Shown piece after piece: positions 22,375 to 33,228 of a stretch of DNA of 64,000 nucleotides. This stretch comes from Persicaria tinctoria. Lineage: Eukaryota > Streptophyta > Magnoliopsida > Caryophyllales > Polygonaceae. Under the pieces are notes generated by a model. The model worked only from the letters and a program-made list of their open reading frames with translations. It was not told the origin of the DNA and did no database searches. Position 1 is the first letter of the stretch. Each line of letters opens with the position of its first letter. The stretch is from contig JBANSL010000017.1 in the NCBI GenBank assembly GCA_037127255.1, positions 66,633,857 to 66,697,856 of the forward strand. Direction: 5' to 3'. The position numbers and the translations under genes were made by a program.

Positions 22375-25240
22375 ATACACTGAGATCAAGTGATATATAC
22401 ACTTAGACTGGACGGGTCTTATACCCATTTGATTATAAACTTGACACGTGTTCGATATTAAATACGCCTGATATTAAAAAAGTAACAAACAGATCAAAGA
22501 CCAGTTCAATATAAGTAACAGATCATAGATCTGTTAATGAGTTTTTATATATAAAAAAACAAGCTTAAAATTTTTGAAAAAAAATAAAAAATATAAATAC
22601 ACAAATGGATGTTTGATTCGTTCATTTGTTTTGAGTTTTTTTTTTTAAATAAATTTAAGTTTCAACTTTAAAAAAATTAACACGAATGGATCATGGATTC
22701 GTTACTTATATTGGATTCGTTCGTTATTTTTTTAATGTCAGACGTATTTAAAGTTGGACACGTGTCAAACTGAGGTTCAAAGGGATCAAGGATCCGTTTC
22801 GTCTGAGTGCATATAGCACCAGAGCACATAGCTTTTTAGTATTTTCTTCCGTTGGTTAAATGTATATTTTATATTCTCCCTCTCTAAATAAATAACATTA
22901 AATTAAAAAGAAAAAAAAATACAAACTTATAAACAACCAATAGAAATGATATATACTTTGTTAAAAAGAAAAGTTTTTAGACATGTGGAGGTGAAATGTT
23001 TATATTTGAGCACTTTGTGTGCAAATTGTACACATTTAAAACATTCAAAGTTAACCATTGGAACACAATTTATATTCAAATGTACACATTTAATCATTTG
23101 CATCATAACATTGGAGTTAGTGCGAGGGTTTTTACTATTCTTCTTCTTGGCCATAGAATGTTGAGTTGGCTTCTTCTGTTCTATGTTCTTGCTCGACTTT
23201 TGCATCATAACCATTACAGTTAGTATGAGGGTCCATTGTTTCGCGTTGTTTTGATGTTTTTGGTCAACTTTTCTATTTTGGGTCTTACTGTATTATGACA
23301 ATTAGTTCATCCGCTTATTTTTTGATCTCTTAATTTATATTTTGAATAGCAACTTAACACGCGTTCGACATTAAATATGTCTGACATAAAAAAGTGACGA
23401 ACAGAATAATGTATATTTTAAATAGCAACTTGACACGTGTTCGACATTAAATACGTCTGACATAAAAAAGTAACGAACAGATCAATGATCCGTTCAATAT
23501 AAGTAACATATCTATGATCCGTTCTCTTTTTTTTATTAGGTAAAAATTCGAAGGTCAGACAAGCCTGACTCATCCAGAGGCCGACAAAGTCAGCAAGTGG
23601 CGAACCGTCAAAAGTACAACCTAAAATACAAAAATATAGAGAACAAGCGAAATGAACAAGCAGAAATAAACCCTACAACAAAACGATCCAAGAAGACCAA
23701 CTCCAAGAAAGCTGAGGAAGTCGTCGAAGAACGAAGTCAAGCACCACCGAACAGTGGCACCGCGGGCCAGCTGTATAGTAGGACTTTATCTTCTGTGGGT
23801 AGTGCAGAGGAACTCCAGGGAAACTCAATCCCGGATACGGAGTCGCGCTGAGCGCACCACCACGACCCCAGCCAGTCCCGACTCCAAAATTTACACCCCT
23901 CAACCAAGCAGAAGACCTTCTAGAAACATCGGAAGTAGAGCCGCAAGCTGCTCGAACAAAACGCCGATAAGATTTCACCTACAAGATTTCACCTACAGCC
24001 AGAATCCCCAAAAACGCAGGAGAAACACACAAAGAAAGAGGAGGAAGAGCAAAGCCCCACAACAATTTCAACAGATTTTGCTCAAGGATAGAGTGAGGAG
24101 GAGGATTAGGAAAATACAAAGCCCCAATCTACCCCATGATTTTGCACAACTTGCTAGAATCGCGAATCTCCAAGCCAAAATTGGAAGAGGACAGACCAGA
24201 TCGAACACAGAGATGGGGAAAGACGATGAATTGGGCACAGAAATTAGAGCTCCAAAGGGGGGTTGAACTGAAAAAAATTTCTCGAACAATTGGTGCTCAA
24301 ATGGGAGTTTCTCTCTCCTAAGAGAGAAAAACCCAGGGGCGTTATGATCCGTTCATGTGTTTTTTTTATATAAAAAAGCAAGCTTAAAATTTTTCAAAAA
24401 AAAAATATAAATACACAAACGGATGTTTGATCTGTTCGTTCGTTTTGAGTTTTTTTTTATAATAAATTTAAGTTTCAACTTTAAAAAAATTAACACAAAC
24501 AGATCATGAATACGTTACTTATATTGGACCCGTTCATTACCTTTTTAATGTCAGAGGTATTTAATGTTGGACATGTGTCAAGTCGAGGTTCAAAAGCATC
24601 CGTTCCGTCTGAGTGCATATAACATCAGATCTCAGTGCATATAGCAACAATCTATTTATATAAAGTGTATAAAAGCGCACATAGCTTTTTAGTATTTTCT
24701 TCTGTTGATTAAATGTATATTTTATACTCTCCCTCTAAATAAATAATATTAAATTAAAAAGGAAAAATACAAACTTAAAAACAACCAAGAGAAATGATAT
24801 TTAGTTTGTGAAAAATGAATAAAAGTTTTGACATGGGGAAGTGAAATGCTTATATTTGAACACTTTGTGTGCAAATTGTACACATTTTGAACACTCACAG
24901 TTAACTGTTGGAGCACAATTTGTATTTAAATGTACACATTTAAGTATTTGCACAATATCATTGGAGTTAACATGAGGGTTTTTACTATTCTTCTTATTGG
25001 CAATAACACGCCGAGTTAGCTTCTTCTACTCCATGTTCTTGCTATTTATAGTTCTTTTTCGATTGTAATCGTCTTCTGTATTGGGTTGCCTTGTTCCTGC
25101 TTTGCTTAGATGGTTCTGGTGATCCATTGTTTCGCGTTGTTTTGATGTTTTGGGTAAATGTAAACCCTTTTCTATTTCGAGTCTTGCTGTATTATGACAA
25201 TTAATTCATCTGTTGATTTTTCGGTCTCTTAATTTTTTAT
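22375..25240. repeat. Tandem segmental duplication carrying a foldback element
   Basis: Two copies of a block of roughly 0.9-1 kb lie head to tail: about 22,375-23,340 and about 23,400-25,240. Each begins with a foldback element. Its arms hold CTTGACACGTGTTCG and TAAATACG(C/T)CTGA on one side, with their complements (GACACGTGTC; TCAGACGTATTTAA) on the other. Each continues with a shared flank (AGCTTTTTAGTATTTTCTTC; GAACACTTTGTGTGCAAATT; TTGTTTCGCGTTGTTTTGATG). Copy two is larger because a retroposon has landed in it. No gene is supported within. Confidence 0.8.
23525..24342 (-). mobile_element. 818-bp retroposon with 12-bp TSD, no RT
   Basis: The 12-bp duplication TATGATCCGTTC is at 23,513-23,524 and 24,343-24,354. 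On - the insert ends with the family tail (GTCGGCCTCTGGATGAGTCA, then TTCGAATTTTTACCTAAT) and an A-rich tract (the T-run after 23,525). It is longer than a usual SINE yet encodes no reverse transcriptase. It could be a deletion derivative of a LINE that keeps only its end regions, or a processed copy of an unknown RNA. Open frames across it have no domain. Confidence 0.85.
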
Positions 25241-25990
25241 CAGATATATTTCGAATCTTTTACCGGTTAAAAGGAAAGAAATTTTGAAAAGGACACTTTT
25301 ATATTTTTTGGATTCATTCCATGAATTGCTCCCACAAATTACAAAGTGCCAAAAAATTCCCATTTTCATTGAGCATGGTAGTCTTTGTTGTGCTTTTATG
25401 GTCCCCTCTGGGTTTCTCTGCTGAGCCTTAAGCAAGTATATGATGCCATTCTCTTGACATTCCTTCATTTATATCAGTTTGTCTTGTGAATGGATGCATT
25501 GCCCAATTCAAGAAGAAGTGAAAGTTTTATACTTTACTCAATCGACCTTGTTTCTCAAGTTGTGATTTTACATTACGACTTAAGAGCTTCTTTTTTTTTT
25601 TTTGGTCAGGCTTAAGAGCTTCTTATTAATACGTTATGAACTTCTTATAAGCACAAATAGATCTCTTAGAGCCCGTAAAATGATGAGCTTTAGAGCTTTT
25701 ATCAATTTCCGTAGGGGAAAAAAGGTGAAAAAAAGGTGAAAAAAATAAATAAATGTAAGAGACTCAAAAAGTAAGACACGTAGTTTTCATATGATAGAAC
25801 TTATATTTTATTAGAAAATAAATAATTTTCGGTTATTTTCAATTGTTTAAAAAAAATTATTTTTGAATTAAATTTAATTTTATCTACATACAGACCCCCC
25901 TCATACATATGTTTGTGGAAAAAAAATTCATTTGAATAATACCCATATATTTTTTAATTAACAATTATTTTTTACGATATCTTATCATCA
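25241..25990. other. Intergenic DNA, no gene seen
   Basis: This is AT-rich sequence with a T-tract near 25,590 and short direct repeats (GCTTAAGAGCTTCTT-like words at about 25,579 and 25,609). No gene is supported. Confidence 0.5.
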
Positions 25991-26031
25991 ATAAATAAAT
26001 AAATAAATTAATAATAATAATAATAATAATA
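25991..26031. repeat. AAAT/TAA microsatellite, left part
   Basis: A run of ATAA units passes into TAA units. It is the left remnant of the TAA tract interrupted by the next two insertions. Confidence 0.85.
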
Positions 26032-27114
26032 AGGAAAAATGACCAAAAATCATACAGTATCAAGTATCAACTTTTGGCCAAAAATAATACCAACTTTGAA
26101 ATTGACAGTTTACCATATGAACTATCTTCTTATTAACCGAAAATAATACATATGTGTATTCCGGTGAACTTTCCGACCAAATACGCCACATGGATGTCGG
26201 AAAACATACATGACATCCATTTTTCCACTTCACCAAACTTTGAAGGGTGCCATGTCATAAAAAAAATCCAATTTTTTTTAAAAATAGGAAAATGAAAGAA
26301 ATAGCTACAGTGTCTCTACAATGGAGGGAGATTCGAAGAACACAAAGTTGCAGTCTTGCAGAGAAGTGAACTATCGAAAGCTCTCGATCGATTACAAGGG
26401 CACATATTAGGGATTCGTTCTTTCGTTTTTGGCGTTTCGAATTGGGGAAAATATTAGGGGTTTTTGAATTGGGTTTTAATTTTAGGGATTTGTTCTTTCG
26501 TTTTAGGGTTTTCGAATCGCTGTCATAGGATCGAATTGGGTATAAAAAATCGAATTGCTGCCATAGATTAGGGTTGTCATAGAATCGAATTGCTTAAAAA
26601 AATCGAATTGATGTTTTGCTTCGTTCTTTCTAGAAAATAGCATTGGTGAAAGCTTCGAATTGGGTTTCAAATGGGGTATAAAAATGGTTTTGCTGTCATA
26701 GATTTGAATTGGGTATAACAATGGTTTTGTTGTTATGATATAAATGGGGTATAAAAATCGAATTGTTGTCATACTTTCGAAATGGTTTTGTTGTTCCATC
26801 AAAATGTTGTAGGAAGATGAAAAAATGGTTTTGATGTTCTTTCGAAATACATATCAGTTAATTTTATTTTAACCAAGTGACAATACAGCTCCAAGAGGGA
26901 GAACTGGTGGTTTGAGTTTGAGGTATATATTAATTTCCTCAAGTTGTTAACCGCTGGTGCAAGTATGCAAGAGGTGCAAATTCAATGTCCATGTGGCATA
27001 TTTGGTCGGAAAGTTCACCGGAATACACATATGTATTATTTTCAGTTAATAGGGAGATAGTTCGTATATGAAACTGCCAATTTCAAAGTTGGTATTATTT
27101 TTGGCTATTTTTCC

Positions 27115-27115
<1 letters not shown>
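26032..27115. mobile_element. Foldback element inserted in a TAA tract
   Basis: The ends are AGGAAAAAT and ATTTTTCCT, and the arms are inverted repeats of about 130-165 bp. Shared words include AATAATACCAACTTTGAAAT, AATAATACATATGTGTATTC and GGTGAACTTTCCGACCAAAT. The left arm has about 30 extra bases. The centre (about 26,200-26,985) has repeated GAATTGGGTATAAAAATGG-type words and no transposase. It is bounded on both sides by TAA repeats, so the insertion site was the microsatellite. Confidence 0.8.

Positions 27116-27176
<61 letters not shown>
27116..27176. repeat. TAA microsatellite, middle part
   Basis: About 20 TAA units separate the foldback element from the retroelement fragment. Read through, they would encode a poly-asparagine run, which is not part of the real protein. 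Confidence 0.95.
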
Positions 27177-28196
27177 TTTTTGGTGGGCTCGAAGTATATG
27201 CTGCTAGGGATGTCTTACATTATGCTTTTCTGGCATCTCGTTTACAGTCTGCTGAGTTGCAGGCTAAGCTCCTACGCCCTTCTGGTATTACTGCTATTGG
27301 TCCTACTTTTGATGATGCTTGTCGTGCTTTTAATGAGACCACGGGTTTTGATCTTCTACGCAATCCTAGTGAAATCGCTGCCCCCAAACTTATGAAGAAA
27401 TTGGCAGATATATATTTCACGAAGGTTGCTGCTACATCGGACTCTGTTTTCTCTTTGACTCTGCGACATGTGGCATTGTGGAAGTCTCAGCATGGTGCTC
27501 ACTCCTCCGATTTGTTGCGTGCAGTTCCTATTTCTGGACTGGGGCAGACTATGAATGGAAGGACCTATCGCAGTGTGCTTAGTTATCGATTGGGTGTTCC
27601 GTTGTTCACGGTGTCTAGGCCTTGCCCGGCTTGTTCTCGGGTCTTTGATGGGGATGTTTATGGAGATCATGTTGTGTCTTGTGCTGGTATCGTGGGCATT
27701 AAACATCGACATAACTTTGTGCGCGACGCCTTATTGGATATTTGTTACAGGGCTGGGATTTCTACTAGTAAGGAGGTTGATATCGGTTTGGTGGATGGGC
27801 TCAATAGACCTCTTCGTCCGGCAGATTTGCTTCTTTATTCATGGGATAGAGGGCGTGATGTTTGTGTTGATCTGACTGGATCCTCCCCCTTGACTCAGTC
27901 GGGGGTGTCTGACTTTGTCCCTGGTCGTGCTGTTGTTGATGCTGCTCAACGTAAGTGTGTCAAGTATCGTGATTTGTGCACGACAACAGGTTATGGTTTC
28001 CTACCCTTCTCTTTCTCTTCGTTGGGGGAGCTGGACACAGATGTTGTTGCCTTGCTGAAGCGGATTCAGAAATTCTCGGTATCTCAGGATGTCGGGGCTA
28101 GTGTTGCAGCTTATATTTTTACTAGACTTAGTTTCGTTATCTCTAAGGGAGTGGGTGCCCAGATAGTATCTCGGTTACCCACTAATTTCTTGTAAA
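27177..28196 (+). pseudogene. 5'-truncated retroelement ORF with R2-type endonuclease-like C-terminus
   Basis: A clean frame of about 340 codons after the TAA tract ends at TAA 28,193-28,195. Counting residues from an in-frame upstream ATG at 27,068, the first region holds RDVLHYAFLASRLQ and SEIAAPKLMKKLADIYFTK. A Cys/His cluster follows (C186, C189, H201, C205, H213, H215 in CPACSRVF, then GDHVVSC, then KHRHN). Next come E236, RPAD at 250-253 and DVCVDLTG at 264-271, then AQRKCVKYRDL and SLGEL. A zinc knuckle followed by a PD-(D/E)XK-like nuclease and a K/Y helix is the C-terminal layout of R2/R4-clade retrotransposons with a restriction-like endonuclease. The RT domain is missing, as in a 5'-truncated insertion. 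I recall similar open frames in plant predictions labelled as reverse-transcriptase-like. A domesticated protein is the alternative. Confidence 0.65.
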
Positions 28197-28209
28197 AATG
28201 ATGATGATG

Positions 28210-28284
<75 letters not shown>

Positions 28285-28285
28285 G
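28197..28285. repeat. ATG/TAA microsatellite, right part
   Basis: ATG repeats turn into about 25 TAA/AAT units, directly after the stop codon of the retroelement fragment. The fragment therefore has almost no 3' UTR before the repeat. Confidence 0.95.
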
Positions 28286-29640
28286 AAGAAGAAGACGAAG
28301 AAGAATTGAGTATATAAAAAGGGAAAATAAGGACCTATAACTCTGACTCACGAATAAAGGTGAATTTTTTAAAATTTGAAATTGAGTCGTTAAGATGATT
28401 TGACATTAAAAAAAAAAGTAAGTTAAAAGGCCCGAAGTTTGAGCTCACGAATGGACTTACGCACTCATCATGGATGATACCCATAAAAGCTAATAATGAT
28501 TATGGTTATTAGTTATCAGAATCGCGATGCAAGAGTAAGATTGTAGGATTCAAGATTCATCAAATGCTATAGGATTGCATTACTGATGTTTAGACCTTGA
28601 TATAAAATCATGAATAGATAGGATATGTGATGTAACAAATCACAAACTGATTTTTATGATTGTACTACATTTTAAACAAAAACAATCACTCATATTCAAT
28701 GTAGTTTTCCTCTTCTTTGTACCTTGTCTCACAATAACCACACACGTATGTGCCTCCTTTTGTCTTCTTTCCATGACACTTGACAAATTGATCTCTATGG
28801 AATGACCTTTGTGGTATCAAATGCGAAAAAAATTCGGTCATTTCCGTTCACATAAATCGTCAATCTAGAATCGCGGATGAAAAATAGAGACAATTTGACC
28901 CGAAAACATAGGGTTTTGATAGTAAACTTCAATCTGAAACCCGAAATAACCTGAACCAAAATCTGAAGATTTCGATATGGATAAGTAAAAGGCAAAAAAG
29001 TTGGTTTGATCAAATCCTGATTGATCCTTCAGACTCCCATCTCTTGTTTGGCTTTTGACAATTCAAATCCTTCTTTTTTTTTTGGCTCTCTTGTGTGGTG
29101 GGGGTGGGTGCATACTACAACTAGTCACGAGTCCCATATGTGACAACCTATACACTACTGTATACATTCACGCTTGGACCTTGCCTATGTCGGTGTTAGT
29201 TCCGCGAGGGATAAGGTCTGATGTGGTACGATAAGTTAAAGGTAAATCCGAATGAGGGTCTCGTGTCCTACGACATTGATGACTCTCCACATATTCCAAA
29301 TGTCAAAGCCCTTGGATACATTGATAATCCAGGCTATGTAACATCTCAAGAGTCGCATCTCACATTGGCTAACAAGAGCTCTTCCTTTTCAGGTAGAGAG
29401 TGAAACAAGTGGTTCATTCGTTTGTCACACTGTTCATGAGTCTTATCCGCACAAATAAGCTCCTTATAAACAATCAACAGATGATGTACTTGTAGCTGCC
29501 TGGAATCAGGATGCACCCAATGGGTTCAAACATATGATGATTTGAACTTGAAAAGCAGTTGATTTAAGAACATCAAATGTACACATTACCTTCTATTTGC
29601 CTAGAAATATACCTTCAAAACCTGTCACCTTCATCGCATC
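28286..29640. other. Intergenic DNA, no recognised gene
   Basis: A 60-codon frame at 29,221-29,403 has no recognisable domain and starts inside a GC-richer patch (about 29,100-29,410). This patch holds CATCTCACATTGGCTAACAA, and it looks like repeat or old exon material. The rest is AT-rich. The right edge near 29,400-29,640 is probably the 3' UTR of AP2-repeat gene 1. Confidence 0.45.
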
Positions 29641-29662
29641 CTAAGGTGGCATCATCTGAAGA

Positions 29663-31786
29663 TCAGCATAACCAAAGCTCGTCATCCAACCTGCTATACT
29701 CGCCAACCAACTGGCCGTAACTATTGACAATGCCCAGATCCAATTCTCCCCTGGCTTCAGCAACAAACACGTCAGTAGAAACGAAAGGATCACCTTCATG
29801 TTCCTCAGTAGCAGGAGCTTCACAGCCATGGTTCGACATTTTACACTTGTGTGAATGCTCCATCAAATCGAACTCATGCCTCTTGTTGTTATAAGCTTCC
29901 TCAGCCTCTTCAGCAGTGTCAAAAGTTCCCAAATAAACTCTAGCCTTTGATATCGGATTCTCTATCTCAGATTTCCACCGTCCTGAATGTTTCAGATAAG
30001 CATAACACCGTCTTTTATTTTTTTCAGATTGTTCAGCATTGTCTTCCCAGCCTATCTCGCATTTCTTTCGACTAATAGCTTCTTGTGCATCTTCCTCCTT
30101 CAAGCCTAACTCACATTTCTTTCGATTAAGAGCTTCCCGGGCACCTTCAGCAGTAGCATAAGTACCCAGCTTATATCTAACATTTCCTTTCTGGATCTCA
30201 GCTTTCCACTTGCCCGATTTGTCTTGGTACACACTACCTCTTTCCTTCCTAGAACAACTTATCAGTTTAGAGCCCAGCTCAAGCTTCGACATATTATACG
30301 CAGTTACAGCCTCATTGGGTGTATCATACATACCTAGCGACACTGCCACCTTGTTATGTTTGATTACAGCCCGCCACTTGCCTGATTTCATGAGCTTAAT
30401 ACCCGGGTGCTTCTCAAAATCTGCAACATCCGTGCACAACGATGCAGCCTCCTCCTTTGATTGCTTGCGCTCCATCAAATCGAACTCATGCATAGCATTG
30501 TTATAAGCCTCTTCAGTACACGTTCCCAAGTGAACTCTGGTGGAAACGGATGGATCACCAGATATGCAAGTTGAATGACTTGTACCTTCCACAACAGTAG
30601 CAGCTTCACAGCTACCCTTAGATTGCGTGCGCTTCCTATGAGCGCGCACAATCAAATTGACCTCATGCATTTTATTGTTATAAGCTTCTTCAGCCTGAGG
30701 ATCACCTGATACACAGATTGAATCACTGTTACCTTCCGCAAAAGCCTCAGCTTGGCAGCTATTGTTCGACTGTTTGATCTTCTTATAACCAGGAAACATC
30801 AACTCAAAATCATGACTTATACTGTAATAAGCGTTTGCTGCCTCTTCAGCAGTATCAAATCCTCCAAAATGAATTCTTTTCCCCTTTATTATTGGATGTC
30901 TTATCTCAGTCCGCCAACGGCCTACTTTTTCTCGATAAGCATGACGTGGTCTGTGCAGTTTCACGGATTGTTCAACATCAGCTTTCACCGGTCTATTATC
31001 AGCAGCTTTCAGCGTGCCTGACTCTGTGCTGTAAACAGCACCAGCCTTTCCTGAACAGACCAGTTTTTGTGAGTCCAGCTCAAGCTTCGACAAATTATAC
31101 GCATCTGCAGCCTCATTGGCTGTATCATATGAGCCTAGCTGCAGTCTAACCTTGTTATGTTTGATTCTAGCCTCCCACTTGCCCGATTTCTTTTGACTAA
31201 TAGATTCTTGTGCATCTTCCACCTTCAGGCCTAACTCGGATTTCTTTCGATGAAGAGCTTCCCGGGCACCTTCAGCAGTAGCATAAGTACCCAGCTTATA
31301 TCTAACATATCCTTTCTGGATCTCAGCTTTCCACTTGCCCGATTTGTCTTGGTAAACACTACCTCTTTCCTTCCTCGAACAACTGATCAGTTTAGAGCCC
31401 AGCTCAAGCTTTGACAAATTATACGCAGTTACAGCCTCATTGGGTGTATCATACACACCTAGCGACACTGCCACCTTGTTATGTTTGATTACAGCCCGCC
31501 ACTTGCCTGATTTTGTGAGCCTAATACCCGGGTGCTTCTCAAAATCTGCAACATCCGTGTGTAACGATGCAGCCTCCTCCTGCACAGAAGGCGATACATA
31601 ATCCAGCTTCTTTTGGGCACACACATCTCCGGCCTCTTCAGAAGTGCTGTAAGTGCCCAGATACACCCAAACCTTACAAATTGGATGCCAGATTTTAGCA
31701 ACCCACTTCCCTGATCCTCGGCACTCAACGATAACACCCGGGTGCTTCACAGAATCTGTTGTATCACTTACCTTCAAAGGAGTCAT
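29663..31786 (-). CDS. AP2-repeat protein 1 (eight AP2/ERF-like modules)
   Basis: 707 residues from the methionine of MTPLKVSD, the start conserved in genes 2-4. Eight full modules follow the AP2/ERF pattern of a GKW-type sheet, LGxY/F and a T-x-x-E-A-x-x-A-Y helix. They lie at about 24-62, 86-128, 144-185, 198-236, 282-331, 460-504, 518-560 and 595-642. A half module (STRVHLGTCTEEAYNN) sits at 414-438 and a helix-only piece near 366-381. Modules 2-3 are almost repeated as modules 6-7, including DNA words, so they duplicated recently. The protein ends with SYGQLVGEYSRLDDELWLC. Known AP2/ERF proteins have one or two domains and act as nuclear DNA-binding regulators. Here the usual RGVRxRxW start of strand 1 is missing in most modules, so DNA binding is uncertain. 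The frame is open for another 33 codons upstream but starts there without ATG. An upstream intron is likely. Confidence 0.8.
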   Translation of the reverse strand: MTPLKVSDTTDSVKHPGVIVECRGSGKWVAKIWHPICKVWVYLGTYSTSEEAGDVCAQKKLDYVSPSVQEEAASLHTDVADFEKHPGIRLTKSGKWRAVIKHNKVAVSLGVYDTPNEAVTAYNLSKLELGSKLISCSRKERGSVYQDKSGKWKAEIQKGYVRYKLGTYATAEGAREALHRKKSELGLKVEDAQESISQKKSGKWEARIKHNKVRLQLGSYDTANEAADAYNLSKLELDSQKLVCSGKAGAVYSTESGTLKAADNRPVKADVEQSVKLHRPRHAYREKVGRWRTEIRHPIIKGKRIHFGGFDTAEEAANAYYSISHDFELMFPGYKKIKQSNNSCQAEAFAEGNSDSICVSGDPQAEEAYNNKMHEVNLIVRAHRKRTQSKGSCEAATVVEGTSHSTCISGDPSVSTRVHLGTCTEEAYNNAMHEFDLMERKQSKEEAASLCTDVADFEKHPGIKLMKSGKWRAVIKHNKVAVSLGMYDTPNEAVTAYNMSKLELGSKLISCSRKERGSVYQDKSGKWKAEIQKGNVRYKLGTYATAEGAREALNRKKCELGLKEEDAQEAISRKKCEIGWEDNAEQSEKNKRRCYAYLKHSGRWKSEIENPISKARVYLGTFDTAEEAEEAYNNKRHEFDLMEHSHKCKMSNHGCEAPATEEHEGDPFVSTDVFVAEARGELDLGIVNSYGQLVGEYSRLDDELWLC

Positions 31787-32510
31787 TTCATTTACACATT
31801 GATTCATGCTTGAGTTTCTTTCTGGCATATGCATCTGCAGCCTTTTCAAGAGTTTAATGGTGTAAAGCAACTTAGAGATTATCACTTAAAAACACCCAAA
31901 AGTGTTTTAAACAAATCCTTAAAATAACTTGTAACAAAAGTTTATCTGGGTTTAGGCATAATAGGACAATTGACCATTGCAAACCATAGCTCAACCATAA
32001 AGAGAGTTTACTTGTCATCAAATGATTCCATTGTGTGATCATTCAAATTAACCCCAAATTTCTCCTGATAAACCCTAGAAAATCTGCCAGTGAGCTGTAA
32101 ATTTAAACAATTTTAATAGCAACATTTCAGAAATTTGAGATAGGTGTTGTGGTCCATATGAAGAACAGTAAAATCCATGTTTTTTAGGGTTAAGCTACAA
32201 TCCAACACCAAACCCTAGAAATGCTTTGATAAATTAGAGTTATGAATCAAATTCACAGTCATCAACCAGAGTGCATGTGCGATGAGAACTGGGTAGTACC
32301 AGATTTTAATCAGGAAGTGAAACTCCAGTTGCTGAACAATTTCCACAAATTTCCTGGAAATTTTGCAAGTTAAAAATTGAAATTCTTGAAACTTGAAAGG
32401 CAAGATGCAAACACACACACGCACACACACAAAAGTAGAAGATGAAGAATGAAGAAAGGTCTCAGTCACCATTACCTATTTGATGGGCTCTCATGGAAGA
32501 CCCCTCGTTG
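31787..32510 (-). other. 5' region of AP2-repeat gene 1 with candidate leader exons
   Basis: Just upstream of the start, in a different frame, is an AP2-helix remnant (AADAYARKKLKHES). Farther up, on -, is a candidate small exon at about 32,287-32,345 encoding KFVEIVQQLEFHFL. It is homologous to short open stretches upstream of genes 2-5. A conserved donor-like CATCAAATAGGTAATG ends a possible first exon near 32,480. These placements rest on conservation between copies. Confidence 0.4.
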
Positions 32511-33228
32511 ATCTCTGGACAGAAGAGAGAAAAGGAGACAGTAAAAACGGAGAGAGGAACAAATCCCAAAATCACATTCTTTCAAGGGGAAACTATGGTA
32601 AATATCAATGAGTGCAACTTTGCAACTAGTTTAAAACCGTTGATAGACATTTGGTTAGTAATCGGGTGGGTCGGATTGAGTTTGAATCGGGTCAATTGGT
32701 TTCGAATTGGCTTGAGTTTTGATTATTTTAGATAATATTAACAATTTGGGTCAGGTTGGATTTAAATCGGGGTTCAGTTACTTCAGACATTGGATGTTTC
32801 GGGTTCAATTATTTTGAGTTTCAGTATTTTGGATTTCAAATATTTCAGACCTTGATAAATTGATTTATTTTGATTCATATGTGAATTCAGACAAATTGTG
32901 TCGAATTTTCTAGTTGGGATCGAGTCTTGTCAGTTCTTATCAAACACAACTTCAGCAACATTTCTACAATTTGGCCTTCTTTCAAAGGAATAACATTCAC
33001 ACACAGAGCTTAACTTGTACACGTTTGCAAGGTTAGCATCTAACAAAAGGTAGGGAGAGGTGATAAGAGTTTGTCAAATCAGAACATCGCTGAAGGCGTA
33101 CACTGCGACCCCCTATACCCTATTATGAGTAGGATACACTCAGTTTGTTGTTCTTGTAGACTAAAAAATGTCAATGGCAACAAACCAAAGCACCCTTAGG
33201 GATAGAGGAGCTACTAACCAGACTCGAA
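32511..33228. other. Intergenic DNA, no gene seen
   Basis: No gene is supported. TTGGGT/TCGGGT words (about 32,660-32,830) are simple degenerate repeats. The right side is probably the 3' flank of AP2-repeat gene 2. Confidence 0.5.

Noticed and set aside
23754..24266. 170-codon plus-strand frame in the 818-bp retroposon
   Set aside because: No domain, antisense to the retroposon, and not kept in the related copy at 1-375.
27068..27176. Start of the long frame with a poly-asparagine run
   Set aside because: It lies in a foldback arm and a TAA microsatellite; the true retroelement fragment begins after the repeat.
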